A stretch of 64,000 bases of DNA from Pseudomonas quebecensis (GCF_026410085.1 NZ_CP112866.1:5393001-5457000), one strand, 5' to 3'. Counted from the stretch's first letter, positions 8,540-19,412 are shown. Translations and numbers: made by a program. The notes: generated from the letters alone by a model not told the origin.

Positions 8540-11500
8540 TCAGAGATTGAAAAACAACCGGCGGGCCTGTTCCAGGTTGATTTCGCTGCGGTAGTAGTCA
8601 AGCCGTTGCTGCTGGTTGAACCCATTGACGGTATCGGCGGCTGCGCCCATCCGATGCTCGGCCGGGGTTTTCAGGCGTGCCGAGATAAACGTCCTGGGCG
8701 GCGTCCACGACGCCGAGTAATGGAAATGGGCATACCAGAGCACGTTATGCCGCGAGCGGTCGACGATGGTGTATTCATCCAGGTAGTCCTCCTGGACACC
8801 TTTGATCCGACGCCGGCTGATGGTCTTTTTAAGGGTGACTTCTTTGCGCTGCAGGAGCCATTCCACGCCCTCGACAGTGGGCGGTCGCTCTATGATCATG
8901 CGTCGCACCTGCTGGTTGGCTTCCAGGTAGAGGTCTGCCGTGGCCTCCTTGAGTTTCTGACTGGCGAGGGTGGCGGAGCGCAGTTCATTCTTCACTACGC
9001 CGGGCGATGACAAGGCGTGGTCGATGGCATGCTGGGTTTCCTCCAGCCGCAGGGCGTGCTGGTGATACAGGTATTCGATACCGACCGCAGTACGTGCCGG
9101 CTTGGCCGCTTGCTCGTGGGCGCGAGCCTTGAACGCGCTCAATCCGTCCAGAAAAGCCTGGGCCTGATCGAGGAATGCCGTAAGGTCCGGCGCCACAGGC
9201 GCAGGGGCAGCGGGTGCGGTGATGCGTCTGACCCACTGGGCCTGATCCTTTTTGTGGTAGGTGGCGATGATGTGTTGAGTGATGGGCGATTTGATGTCCA
9301 CGAGGTCGGGCTCATGCCCGAACTGCGTCGAGCGTGGCTCGCCGATCAACAGGCCGTCATAGCGGGTGCGGATGAACATTTTACGCTGAGCCGGCGGAGT
9401 CGGCGGCGGGGTGGGGCGATGCCTGAGATTGTCACGTTCCAGGTGCAGCCGTGCCAGGTGCAACTGGGTGTCCTGGGAGTATCGGTGTATCTGCGCGCGC
9501 AGGCGTTGCAACTGTTCGGGAATGATTTCGGCGGAAAATTCCTGCGACAGGTCTTCCAGGCGCTCATCTACGACCGCAAACTGCTCAGTCAGGCTGCCGA
9601 GCGCTTCGATACGCTCGTCCAGGCGTGCTTCGCTTCGCTCGAAAAGCGTATCGTGCAGGGTCTGGGCTGCAACGTCGGCGGTGTTGACGATGTCATCCAG
9701 GGTCGACCACGCCTGCGGAGTGCTATTGAGCGACGAATCGCTCAGGCACAGGTTGCGTGACGTAGTTAATTGCAGGGCCTTAAGGTTTGAGCTGGTGTAA
9801 CTGGGCAACAGTCCTTTGTGTTGGCTGATCTCACGGTAGCCTTGCTGGCCCAGTTCGCGCAGCTCTTCGAAACGCGACTCGACGTAATCAAGGCGTTCGA
9901 TCATGTCCTGGTTTATCTGGCCGAAATGCTGCGCGTCCTCGATGTGCCGCTCTCCAGGCGACTCGGCCTGGTGTGTGACCTGATCCATTATTGTTCTAAG
10001 GCCTGGGGTGAATGTCTGCTGGGTTTCGCGGATACCGAACTCGGTTAACTCCAGCTGTGCCCTCAGGTAGCTCAGCGCTTTGGGCGGATAGTCGGCAAGG
10101 GGTTCGAAGACATTCAGTTTCTTGAGGTCCTGCAGGGCCGTTTCATAGTCAGAGCGTTGGCTGTCGAGTGCTTGCAGATAGCCTTCGCGCCTGGCAGCGG
10201 CCGACGTACCGGGTGCTTCTGTCATTGCTGTGCGGGCTTGCTCCAATTCAAGTGATGCGGCCTTTTTGCCTGTTTCGAATGTCTGCAGTTTGTCGCGCAG
10301 CTGCTTGGCTTTTTCCGTGGCCAGCAGACTCGCCCGCCGGCTTGCATGCTTGGGGCCGCCGCCACGCAATCGCAGGCGCGTGTCGATGAACCATTGGCCG
10401 GCTGCATTGTGTATCAGCGCCGGGCCGCTGCGCTCCGGTTGGTTGGGATCGATGATCACCACGGGCTCGTCCGCCTGCGCCGATACCTCGAACCAGCGTT
10501 GCCCCAGGGATACGTAATATTTCCGGCCTGATCGATAGAGGTGCTGGTAGGTGCCCGCTTCGGTAATGGGCTGGCCAAGGTTCTTGGGTTTTACCACATG
10601 GAAGCTGTCCAGCACGGTCGCCAACGGGCCGGGCAAGCGGTTGAGGGCACCGCTGGTACTGAGCGGGCCTGCTCGTTCAGTCGGCCGCGCGGATGCGGTC
10701 TGGAGGGGCAATCGTTTGATCAGCGGCGGTTTGACCGGCGTGCCGGGTTCGTGGGTAAGCGACTTGCCGATGCTCTGCCGCCGCGTGACGGTGTGCAAGG
10801 TGATCGCCATGCCAATGTTGAGCAAAACGTCAGTGAGGGCAGCCCATTGCGCAGGTTTGTCCTGCTGTTCGCTCGCTTCGACGAGCGCTTGCACTTGATC
10901 GAAAATCTGCCAGATCCAGGCGGCGGTGCCCAGGGTCGGGTTTAGGAAGGGCAGCACGGCATTGAGCAACACCCAGCCGATCTGCTTGAGCGTCGCCCAG
11001 CGGTTCTCCGCGTTGGAAACCGATTGTCGATCGGCCAGGCTGAACAGTGCCTGGGCGTTGGCATTAAACAGTGCACCCAGCATGTCGCTGCCGACGACGG
11101 GATTGGCCAGTGCCACAGGACCGCTCAAAATCAACACTCTGAGCGGATCTACCAGGTAGTTGAAGACCTCCCAGGGGGAGGGTACGTCGCCTGGAAAGAC
11201 GAGGTTTGCGTAGTCGTCGCGCACGTCATCGGGCAGCCAGGGCAGTATCGAGCTGCGCAATGTGGACGACTGCATGACGTCATAGATCAGGTTGGCGGAG
11301 GAGGCGTATTGAATCAGTGGCGGGTTGAATAACGGGCGATAGAGCAGGCAGGGCCCGCCGCTCAGATTGCGCAGGCCGATCACGTACATGTTCGCCACGA
11401 TGTCGTAGCTCTGGTCCGCGCGGCGAGTGGGGTAGAAAGCCAATTGGTGAAGGACGATATCCTGGCCATCGACCTTGCGGTCGTGTTCCTCGGCCTGCAT

Positions 11501-13129
11501 CAGCGCGACGAGGTAACGGTAACCCTGCTCATCGATCCCGTCTTGCCGTCGCAGCTTGCTCTGCAAAGCCATCAACGGTAGCTGGATACGCAGCTGTTCG
11601 CTGTAGAGCTTTTTGCGACGGGCCGACTCATGGCGCAGCTCCAGCAAATTCTGTTTGATCAGGGCTGGGTAGGTTTGACCGACGTCGACCCGTTGAATGA
11701 TGTCTTCGACATAATCGACCGTCAGCCAGTCGGGCAAGTTGGCACCGTTGCGCAGCTCTATGGTTTTGTTGCCCAGGGGCAGTGCGATGAGGTTCTGCAG
11801 GGCCAGCTCAACGAGGGTAAAGGAGGTGGTTTCAACACTCCCGGGCACGACGAACAATCCCCAGACCACCACGCTTTGCACCTTGAAGACGATTTTTTCC
11901 AACGGCACGTGCAGGGCGTCCGGATGATCCAGCAGGACCTGTTGCCTGATCTGCTCAAGCGCGTACTGCTCAATGCCGGGGATACCGTCCAGGTAGGAGG
12001 CGCCCATATTCAGGCTGTTGAGGGCCGCGAGATCTTTGAGGTGCTGAGCGAAGTTATTCTGGTCGCCGACCGAGGCGTTTTTCAGCCAGTCGGGAAGCGC
12101 ATGGTGATACCAGTCGAGGTTGGGCCCTTGGTGCGCTGGCGTGTAAATGGCACCCGGACCTGCATTCAATGCCTGATTAACTTGGGCCGAATTGCTCTGG
12201 AGCAAGTTCGAAAAATCCAGCGCGCCCACGGCTTCGACCTGTGCACTGATAAACACGCAGGCCAACTGATCGAAGAAGTTGCCCTGGGGCTCGGATAAAC
12301 GCCATTGCAGCGATGTGCGATGCGTCTGCGACCCGGCATGCGTAGGCAGCGACTCGCCCAACTGGTCCAGAGAGTCGAATTTTTCGTAGCCGTTGCGCGG
12401 CGAGTAAGTGAGGATGATTGCGCGGCCCAGGTGCTCGCCCAGCAGCACCGCCAGCATCAGTGGGCTGAAGCGCGTGGCAGCGCCGTCCTCGACCTGTTCG
12501 ATCTCGACAATGCAGGCTTTGCTCGCATAGGGGTCATCGATTTGCCGGGTGGCGCGGTCGGGGAAGCGATACAGTCGATGTGCCATGGCGCGATCGGTCT
12601 CATCCCATTCTTCCACCTGCGCAGTGCCCCAGCCGCTGCGCAGGGTGCTGGACAATTCCTGCCAGCGCGGGCCCTTGGCGTTGCTCTCGTTCCAGAAATC
12701 CACCAGGTACGCCTGAAACGCGCTGAGCATCACCGGTGCCTGGGTGTTGATGATCCTGGCGATGTCGGTCATGCGTACGGGCAGGTGCTCAGGTGGCGCG
12801 GTGACCGGCTGCCGCGTCAGGAAGTGCTCGCCCTCGATGCACAGCACCGGTATTTGGAGGACGGCTTGGCGCGCCAGCAGGTCGCTGAGCGCGCGATAGG
12901 TGGTCGGTCCGGCGACCGGTTGGCCCTCGATGAGTGTCCAGGTCGGCGAACCCATCAGGGTGCTGTCCGGGTCGATGTTCAGGTACGGGTAGAGTTCGTT
13001 CAGCGCCTGGCGCAACAGTTGGGTGGCGGTGGCCCTGAAGGAGGGCCCGGCGTGGAATTGGGCGATCAGTTCCAAGGTCAGGTCACTGCGCCTGGGCTGC
13101 GGCTGGGAAGCGGAAGTTGAAGAGGTCAT
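8540..13129 (-). CDS. Dermonecrotic-toxin-like (DUF6543-type) giant protein, intact
   Basis: A 1529-aa protein with no signal peptide. Visible parts in order: an N-terminal alpha/beta domain (about 20-180); a long domain (about 190-680) with IIQRVDVGQTYPALIKQNLL and VANMYVIGLRNLSGGPCLLYRPL; two hydrophobic stretches (about 735-830: VLLNAVLPFLNPTLGTAAWIW, then ALTDVLLNIGMAITLHTV); a basic LRLRGGGPKHASRR motif; helical coiled-coil-like regions; and a conserved tail with RRRIKGVQEDYLDEYTIV and NVLWYAHFHY. I recognise this as the large toxin-like family common in plant-associated Pseudomonas. That recognition is from memory. The membrane helices suggest translocation, as in large single-chain toxins. 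No catalytic residues, secretion genes or immunity gene can be assigned nearby. Confidence 0.72.
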   Translation of the reverse strand: MTSSTSASQPQPRRSDLTLELIAQFHAGPSFRATATQLLRQALNELYPYLNIDPDSTLMGSPTWTLIEGQPVAGPTTYRALSDLLARQAVLQIPVLCIEGEHFLTRQPVTAPPEHLPVRMTDIARIINTQAPVMLSAFQAYLVDFWNESNAKGPRWQELSSTLRSGWGTAQVEEWDETDRAMAHRLYRFPDRATRQIDDPYASKACIVEIEQVEDGAATRFSPLMLAVLLGEHLGRAIILTYSPRNGYEKFDSLDQLGESLPTHAGSQTHRTSLQWRLSEPQGNFFDQLACVFISAQVEAVGALDFSNLLQSNSAQVNQALNAGPGAIYTPAHQGPNLDWYHHALPDWLKNASVGDQNNFAQHLKDLAALNSLNMGASYLDGIPGIEQYALEQIRQQVLLDHPDALHVPLEKIVFKVQSVVVWGLFVVPGSVETTSFTLVELALQNLIALPLGNKTIELRNGANLPDWLTVDYVEDIIQRVDVGQTYPALIKQNLLELRHESARRKKLYSEQLRIQLPLMALQSKLRRQDGIDEQGYRYLVALMQAEEHDRKVDGQDIVLHQLAFYPTRRADQSYDIVANMYVIGLRNLSGGPCLLYRPLFNPPLIQYASSANLIYDVMQSSTLRSSILPWLPDDVRDDYANLVFPGDVPSPWEVFNYLVDPLRVLILSGPVALANPVVGSDMLGALFNANAQALFSLADRQSVSNAENRWATLKQIGWVLLNAVLPFLNPTLGTAAWIWQIFDQVQALVEASEQQDKPAQWAALTDVLLNIGMAITLHTVTRRQSIGKSLTHEPGTPVKPPLIKRLPLQTASARPTERAGPLSTSGALNRLPGPLATVLDSFHVVKPKNLGQPITEAGTYQHLYRSGRKYYVSLGQRWFEVSAQADEPVVIIDPNQPERSGPALIHNAAGQWFIDTRLRLRGGGPKHASRRASLLATEKAKQLRDKLQTFETGKKAASLELEQARTAMTEAPGTSAAARREGYLQALDSQRSDYETALQDLKKLNVFEPLADYPPKALSYLRAQLELTEFGIRETQQTFTPGLRTIMDQVTHQAESPGERHIEDAQHFGQINQDMIERLDYVESRFEELRELGQQGYREISQHKGLLPSYTSSNLKALQLTTSRNLCLSDSSLNSTPQAWSTLDDIVNTADVAAQTLHDTLFERSEARLDERIEALGSLTEQFAVVDERLEDLSQEFSAEIIPEQLQRLRAQIHRYSQDTQLHLARLHLERDNLRHRPTPPPTPPAQRKMFIRTRYDGLLIGEPRSTQFGHEPDLVDIKSPITQHIIATYHKKDQAQWVRRITAPAAPAPVAPDLTAFLDQAQAFLDGLSAFKARAHEQAAKPARTAVGIEYLYHQHALRLEETQHAIDHALSSPGVVKNELRSATLASQKLKEATADLYLEANQQVRRMIIERPPTVEGVEWLLQRKEVTLKKTISRRRIKGVQEDYLDEYTIVDRSRHNVLWYAHFHYSASWTPPRTFISARLKTPAEHRMGAAADTVNGFNQQQRLDYYRSEINLEQARRLFFNL

Positions 13130-13156
13130 GGGGCGTTCCTGTGGTGCCGTTGCATG

Positions 13157-13190
13157 AAAAAACCCGAGTCAAAGGCTCGGGTTTTCCATG
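13157..13190 (-). terminator. Rho-independent terminator of the asparaginase gene
   Basis: An inverted repeat AAACCCGAG / CTCGGGTTT around a short CAAAGG-type loop, with a run of T on the minus-strand transcript (AAAAAA on the plus strand at 13158-13163). It lies 50-85 bp after the asparaginase stop and before the giant toxin start, separating the two transcription units. Confidence 0.85.
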
Positions 13191-13242
13191 CTAGGCAGCG
13201 CCAGGTCAGCGGCGGGAGTGACTATGTATGGTGGAACGACAG

Positions 13243-14220
13243 TCAGCTCAGCTCGGCGCACAGGTCCAGTTCGACCAGGCGGCGGATCTCGGCATTAGGC
13301 AGACCCGCGCCGATCAGGGCATTGAGCTTGCCGAACGCCGCTTCACGGGTCATGCCGCCACCCGACAGCACGCCAACCCCGCGCAGGCGGCTGCCGGCTT
13401 CATACACGTCCAGCGCTACGCCACCTTCATGGCATTGGGTGATGGCGACCACCACCACGCCCCGGTCCTGTGCGCGCTGCAGGCTGGCGAGGAATGCCGG
13501 GTTGTCGCTGGGCCCGGTGCCGCTGCCGTAGCATTCCAGGATCAGTGCTTGAATGCCGCTGTCGATCAGGCTGTCGAGCAGCACCGCTGAAAGGCCGGGC
13601 ACCAGCGGCAGCACGCCGACGTTCGCCAACGCTTTCTGCTGGCGATAGTCCAAAGCATCCGGAATCGCATCGGCCTTGGCTGCGCCGCCCTGGCGCTGCA
13701 GCGCCGCGAACGGATGACGGCCGAAGCTGCGGATCTTCGCGCAACGGGTCGGCGCCATCAGTGCACCGTGGAAGTACAACTGCACCCCCGGCGCCAGGCC
13801 TGCGCCCAACGCCGTCAGGGCGCCGCTGACGTTTTCCCAGGCATCGCTGTCGGGCACGCCCGCCGGCAGCATGGAGCCGGTGAACAGCACCGGCGCCGGC
13901 AGCCCCAGCAGTTGAAAACTCATGGCGGCCGCGCTGTAGGCCAGGGTGTCGGTGCCGTGCAGGATCAGCACCGCGTCGCAGCCTTCGTCCACCGCCCCGA
14001 CCACCGCTGTGCGCAGGCGCTGCCAGTAGGCCGGGGTCATATTGGCGCTGTCGATCAGCGGGGACATTTCGCGCAGGCGCCAGGAGGGCAGCTTCGCCCC
14101 GGCAAAGTGCTCGCGCATGCGCGCTTCGAAACCCGAAGCGGGCGCCAGGCCGTTGGCGCTGGCCTGCATGCCGATGGTGCCGCCGGTGTAGAGCACCATG
14201 ATGTTATTGGCTGGGGACAT
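13243..14220 (-). CDS. L-asparaginase (type I-like)
   Basis: A 325-aa cytoplasmic enzyme hydrolysing asparagine to aspartate and ammonia. Both asparaginase active-site signatures are present: VLYTGGTIGM near residue 10, with the nucleophilic threonine in TGGT, and LILHGTDTLAYSAAAM near residue 90. No signal peptide is visible, and the length fits the cytoplasmic AnsA-like branch rather than the periplasmic type II enzyme. It sits with an AgcS symporter and aspartase on the same strand, together forming an asparagine to aspartate to fumarate route. GAGAATT and AGGAGAA sequences just upstream of the ATG at 14220 provide a ribosome site. A terminator ends the gene. Confidence 0.92.
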   Translation of the reverse strand: MSPANNIMVLYTGGTIGMQASANGLAPASGFEARMREHFAGAKLPSWRLREMSPLIDSANMTPAYWQRLRTAVVGAVDEGCDAVLILHGTDTLAYSAAAMSFQLLGLPAPVLFTGSMLPAGVPDSDAWENVSGALTALGAGLAPGVQLYFHGALMAPTRCAKIRSFGRHPFAALQRQGGAAKADAIPDALDYRQQKALANVGVLPLVPGLSAVLLDSLIDSGIQALILECYGSGTGPSDNPAFLASLQRAQDRGVVVVAITQCHEGGVALDVYEAGSRLRGVGVLSGGGMTREAAFGKLNALIGAGLPNAEIRRLVELDLCAELS

Positions 14221-14239
14221 CGAGAATTCTCCTGAACGA

Positions 14240-14284
14240 AAAACGCCGCCGGGCCCCGAGCATGCCCAAGGCCGGGCGGCGTGT
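14240..14284 (-). terminator. Rho-independent terminator after the AgcS symporter gene
   Basis: A long GC-rich inverted repeat (CGCCGCCGGGC / GCCCGGCGGCG class) in the 77-bp gap between the symporter stop and the asparaginase start. It ends in TTTTTCG on the minus-strand transcript. It lies 14 bp after the symporter stop, so the symporter and asparaginase may be transcribed separately. Confidence 0.8.
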
Positions 14285-14297
14285 CATCTATCTACGC

Positions 14298-15749
14298 TCA
14301 GCGTTGCGCTTGAGCGTTCAGTTCAGCCGACACCTTTGCCGCCGGCTCGGACTTGACCGGGTTGGCCGGCCAGGCCTTGCGGTCCAGGTCCAGATCCGGG
14401 AACTGGCTGGAATCGAACACCGGGGTCTTGATGCCCGCTGCGCGCTGGTCGTCGTAGTCCTTGAGGATGCGCATGGCGATCTTGAACAGGAACGCCAGGG
14501 CGAACAGGTTAACGAACGCCAGCATGGTCATGGTGATGTCGGCGAAGGCGAATACGGTGCTCAGGTTCTCGATCGAACCCCAGAAGATCAGCACCAGCAC
14601 CAGCGTGCGGTAGCCCATCAGCACCTTGCGGTTGTTGCCCACCAGGAAGCGCAGGTTGCTCTCGCCGAGGTAGTAGTTGTACATGATCGAGGTGAACACG
14701 AATAACGCCAGGGCCACCGAGATAAACATGCGGCCCCAGTCGCCGACCACCGCCGCCAGGGAGTTCTGGGTCAGGGCAATGCCGTCGCCTTCAAAGCCTG
14801 GGGTGTAGAAACCGGAGAGCAGGATCAGCAGCGCGGTGCAGGTGCAGATCACGAAGGTGTCGAGGAATACGCTGAACGCCTGAACTACGCCTTGGGCGAT
14901 CGGATGCTCAACCGAAGCGACTGCCGCCACATTGGGCGCACTGCCCAGGCCGGCTTCGTTGGCGAACACGCCGCGCTTCACGCCCATGATGATCGCACTG
15001 CCTACCAGGCCGCCGAAGGCTTGGTCGAGGCCGAAGGCGCTCTTGACGATGGTCGCGAGCATGGCCGGCACGTGGTCGAACTGCAGCACGATCACGTACA
15101 GGGTCACGGCGATGTAGACCAGGGTCTTGACCGGCACCAGCAGGTCGGCGATCGAGGCGATGCGCTTGATTCCGCCGATGAACACCAGGCCCAGCAAGAC
15201 CGCGAGGGCCAGGCCGGTGTAGGTGGTGTCCAGGCCGAACGCGTTATTCAGCGAATGCGTCACGGCATGGGCCTGCAGGCCGTTGAAGGCAAAGCCGAAG
15301 GTCACCAGCAGCAGGAACGCCATGACCATGCCCAGCCAGCGCTTGTGCAGGCCGTGCTGGATGTAATAAGCCGGGCCGCCACGGTAGGTGCCTTCGGCGT
15401 CGGTGCGCTTGTACAACTGGCCGAGGGAGCATTCGATAAAGCTCGAGGACATGCCCACCAGTGCGGTGACCCACATCCAGAACACGGCGCCCGGGCCGCC
15501 GAGGGTCACGGCAATGCCGACACCGGCGATGTTACCGGCGCCTACGCGGCCGGCCAGGCTGAGCATCAGCGCCTGGAACGAACTGAGCTGGCCGGAGCTG
15601 CTCTTGAGGCTGTCGCGAAACACTGAAAACATGTGGAAAAAGTGGCGCAGCTGTACGAAACGCGAGCGGATCGTGAAATAACCGCCGAGCCCGACAATGA
15701 GCACGATCAGTACTTTCCCTGAGAGGAAGTCGTTGATGACTTCGAGCAT
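14298..15749 (-). CDS. Alanine/glycine:cation symporter family protein (AgcS)
   Basis: A 483-aa inner-membrane protein with about ten or more hydrophobic helices, starting MLEVINDFLSGKVLIVLIVGLG. It carries family-typical segments: FYTIRS-like YFTIRSRFVQLRHF, AGRVGAGNIAGVGIAVTLGGPGAVFWMW, GGPAYYIQHGL, and GVKRGVFANEAGLGSAPNVAA. Members import alanine, glycine or related amino acids with Na+ or H+. Given the flanking asparaginase and aspartase genes, a role in uptake of asparagine or aspartate-related amino acids is inferred but not shown. The ATG at 15749 follows an AGGAA; an upstream extension of 16 codons is rejected. Confidence 0.9.
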   Translation of the reverse strand: MLEVINDFLSGKVLIVLIVGLGGYFTIRSRFVQLRHFFHMFSVFRDSLKSSSGQLSSFQALMLSLAGRVGAGNIAGVGIAVTLGGPGAVFWMWVTALVGMSSSFIECSLGQLYKRTDAEGTYRGGPAYYIQHGLHKRWLGMVMAFLLLVTFGFAFNGLQAHAVTHSLNNAFGLDTTYTGLALAVLLGLVFIGGIKRIASIADLLVPVKTLVYIAVTLYVIVLQFDHVPAMLATIVKSAFGLDQAFGGLVGSAIIMGVKRGVFANEAGLGSAPNVAAVASVEHPIAQGVVQAFSVFLDTFVICTCTALLILLSGFYTPGFEGDGIALTQNSLAAVVGDWGRMFISVALALFVFTSIMYNYYLGESNLRFLVGNNRKVLMGYRTLVLVLIFWGSIENLSTVFAFADITMTMLAFVNLFALAFLFKIAMRILKDYDDQRAAGIKTPVFDSSQFPDLDLDRKAWPANPVKSEPAAKVSAELNAQAQR

Positions 15750-16053
15750 GGAGTGTTCCTCGCTGATTTTTCTAATGGCAAACGCAGGACGGTTCAAAAA
15801 CGTCGCATCGCACCAGGCAGTGCGCGACGGTTCGACCCCATTCCTTTTGCGGGTTGTTATTCATGCGGTTTCGCGGGTTATCCCGGCTTCGTTACCGACA
15901 GCCGCAGACGCGAAGAGGGGCGGCACTATACCTAGGCGAACGTGATCCGTCTGCCCGGGCCGATTAAAGGTTTCAGCCAGGCGGTTACAAGGGCGGTGGG
16001 TAAGCGGTGCGATATTGGATTTTTTATGGGCGTCATTTCACAACCTCGAAGCA
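15750..16053. other. Intergenic region upstream of the AgcS gene
   Basis: About 300 bp between the AgcS start and the aspartase terminator. It must hold the AgcS promoter (minus strand), but no convincing -35/-10 pair, operator or small gene was identified. Short open frames here have no coding character. Confidence 0.5.
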
Positions 16054-16092
16054 AAAAAAAGGGCCTGAAGAACGAGCCTTCAGGCCCTCAAA
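16054..16092 (-). terminator. Rho-independent terminator of aspA
   Basis: A perfect 11-bp inverted repeat GGGCCTGAAG.. / ..CTTCAGGCCC with loop AACGAG, followed on the minus-strand transcript by a run of eight T. It lies about 50 bp after the aspartase stop. Confidence 0.92.
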
Positions 16093-16141
16093 AGGTGAGA
16101 GGTGTCTAGTCCCTCAACCTGGTGAGCGGTGCAACAAACGC

Positions 16142-17566
<1,425 letters not shown>

Positions 17567-17748
17567 GACGGAAATCATCTCGATATGGACCCGGAACTGG
17601 CCGGAACGCTGCGAATGCTAGGCTTGTACGAATTTTTGGGCCAATGCTGTTAAACACTGGCCTATGCATAAACGGCATAATGTGAGTGTGACCCGGCTAT
17701 GATGGCGGGCGTGTGTGCCAAAATGGTGCGTTCCCGTGGGAGGCAGTG

Positions 17749-18657
17749 ATGAACCTTGAGAGCAAGTGGCTGGAAGACTTCAGCGCCCTGGCCGCGACCC
17801 GCAGCTTTTCCCAGGCGGCGGAGCGGCGTTTTGTCACCCAGCCGGCGTTCAGCCGACGCATCCGCAGCCTGGAAGCGGCGTTGGGCCTGACCCTGGTCAA
17901 CCGCTCGCGTACGCCGGTCGAGCTGACGGCGGCGGGGCAGTTGTTCCTGGTCACCGCGCGCACCGTGGTCGAACAGTTGGGTGAAGTCCTGCGTCATTTG
18001 CATCACTTGGAAGGCGGGCAGGGCGAAGTCATGCAAGTGGCCGCCGCACACTCCCTGGCGCTGGGCTTCTTCCCGCGCTGGATCGCACAACTGCGCAACG
18101 AAGGCCTGAACATCGCCACGCGGCTGGTCGCCACCAACGTCGGCGATGCGGTGCACGCCCTGCGTGAAGGCGGCTGCGATTTGATGCTGGCGTTCTACGA
18201 CCCCGATGCCGCCATGCAGATGGACGCCGAGATCTTCCCGTCCCTGCACCTGGGCAACACCGAAATGCTCCCGGTGTGCGCCGCCGACGCCGACGGCAAG
18301 CCGTTGTTCGACCTGGAAGGCGAGGGCAGCGTACCGTTGCTGGCCTACAGCGCCGGCGCTTTCCTCGGCCGTTCGGTGCACCTGTTGCTGCGCCAGCGCG
18401 CCCTGCGCTTTACCACCGTGTACGAAACCGCCATGGCCGACAGCCTCAAAAGCATGGCCCTGGAAGGCCTGGGCATCGCTTGGGTGCCGCAGTTGAGCGT
18501 GCGTGCCGAACTGGCGCGCGGCGAGCTGGTGGTCTGCGGCGGGCCGCAATGGCATGTACCGCTGGAAATTCGCTTGTACCGCTGTGCGTTGGTGCGCAAG
18601 GCCAATGTGCGGTTGTTGTGGCGCAAGTTGGAAGGTGGTGCGGCGCAGAACACCTGA
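17749..18657 (+). CDS. LysR family transcriptional regulator
   Basis: A 302-aa LysR-type regulator with an N-terminal winged helix-turn-helix (residues 1-62: WLEDFSALAATRSFSQAAERRFVTQPAFSRRIRSLEAALG) and a periplasmic-binding-like effector domain after residue 90. It is divergent from aspA with a 182-bp shared control region, so it most likely regulates aspA and perhaps itself. Asparagine, aspartate or fumarate as inducer is only a guess. ATG 17749 has GGGAGG at a good distance; the longer frame from 17713 is rejected. Confidence 0.92.
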   Translation: MNLESKWLEDFSALAATRSFSQAAERRFVTQPAFSRRIRSLEAALGLTLVNRSRTPVELTAAGQLFLVTARTVVEQLGEVLRHLHHLEGGQGEVMQVAAAHSLALGFFPRWIAQLRNEGLNIATRLVATNVGDAVHALREGGCDLMLAFYDPDAAMQMDAEIFPSLHLGNTEMLPVCAADADGKPLFDLEGEGSVPLLAYSAGAFLGRSVHLLLRQRALRFTTVYETAMADSLKSMALEGLGIAWVPQLSVRAELARGELVVCGGPQWHVPLEIRLYRCALVRKANVRLLWRKLEGGAAQNT

Positions 18658-18686
18658 GCCCAATCTCAAGCCGAATGCAGGGCAAA

Positions 18687-18702
18687 TGTGGGAGGGGGCT
18701 TT
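18687..18702. repeat. Solitary degenerate REP half-site
   Basis: TGTGGGAGGGGGCTTT matches the outer arm of the REP family found elsewhere in this window. The inverted partner is absent, so this looks like a decayed REP. Confidence 0.55.
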
Positions 18703-18796
18703 GTGGTGGTTTGGCTGACTTGAAAGTCAATAAAACCGCCGCTTTCACCACTGGACAGATGGTCGTTCCAGGGGCTGTTTATCTTAATTATTACGG

Positions 18797-18882
18797 TATA
18801 CTGCGCGGCCTTCGGCCGGTCCAACCGGCCAACATTCGTACAACAAGCCACGCCGGATTTCCCGCGTGGCTTGTTGTTTTTT
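18797..18882 (+). ncRNA. Putative purE leader / small RNA ending in a strong terminator
   Basis: A -10-like TATACT at 18797-18802 is followed by two overlapping, mutually exclusive hairpins: GGCC-TTC-GGCC at 18807-18817, and GGCCGGT-CCA-ACCGGCC at 18814-18830. A 13-bp perfect stem follows, CAACAAGCCACGC / GCGTGGCTTGTTG (18841-18876), with six T. A transcript would be about 75 nt and stop 38 bp before the purE ATG. It could be an attenuator for purEK or an independent small RNA. No riboswitch family was recognised. Confidence 0.5.
18841..18882 (+). terminator. Rho-independent terminator in the purE leader
   Basis: A 13-bp perfect stem with a 10-nt loop and a TTTTTT tail, on the plus strand, located between the LysR gene and purE. 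It may terminate the LysR gene transcript 180 bp upstream, or attenuate purE. Confidence 0.88.
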
Positions 18883-18920
18883 GACGCGCCTGCGGGCGCC
18901 CAGAGAGAAGAGGCACGACG

Positions 18921-19412
18921 ATGAGTGCATTGGTTGGCGTGATCATGGGCTCCAAGTCCGATTGGTCCACCCTTAGCCACACCGCCGATATGCTGGAAAA
19001 ACTCGGCATTCCGTACGAAGTGAAGGTGGTTTCCGCCCACCGTACCCCGGACTTGCTGTTCCAGTATGCCGATGAAGCAGAATCCCGTGGCATCGAGGTG
19101 ATCATCGCCGGCGCCGGTGGCGCAGCGCACCTGCCAGGCATGTGTGCGGCCAAGACCCACCTGCCGGTGCTCGGTGTGCCGGTGCAATCGTCGATGCTCT
19201 CGGGCGTGGATTCGCTGTTGTCGATCGTGCAGATGCCGGCCGGCATCCCGGTGGCGACCCTGGCGATCGGCAAGGCCGGCGCGATCAACGCCGCGTTGCT
19301 GTCCGCCAGTATCCTGGGCGCCAAGCACCCACAGTTCCACGCGGTGCTGAAAAAATTCCGTGCTGAACAGACAGACAGCGTGCTGGACAATCCAGACCCA
19401 CGCATCGCCTGA
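18921..19412 (+). CDS. purE: 5-(carboxyamino)imidazole ribonucleotide mutase
   Basis: A 163-aa class I PurE that moves the carboxylate of N5-CAIR to C4, giving CAIR, in purine synthesis. Diagnostic motifs: [11 protein letters not shown] at the N-terminus, [25 protein letters not shown] and [29 protein letters not shown]. The full family length is present. purK follows 11 bp later, the usual two-gene operon. An AGAGG-type ribosome site precedes the ATG. A strong terminator lies in the leader, so expression may be attenuated. Confidence 0.97.
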   Translation: MSALVGVIMGSKSDWSTLSHTADMLEKLGIPYEVKVVSAHRTPDLLFQYADEAESRGIEVIIAGAGGAAHLPGMCAAKTHLPVLGVPVQSSMLSGVDSLLSIVQMPAGIPVATLAIGKAGAINAALLSASILGAKHPQFHAVLKKFRAEQTDSVLDNPDPRIA

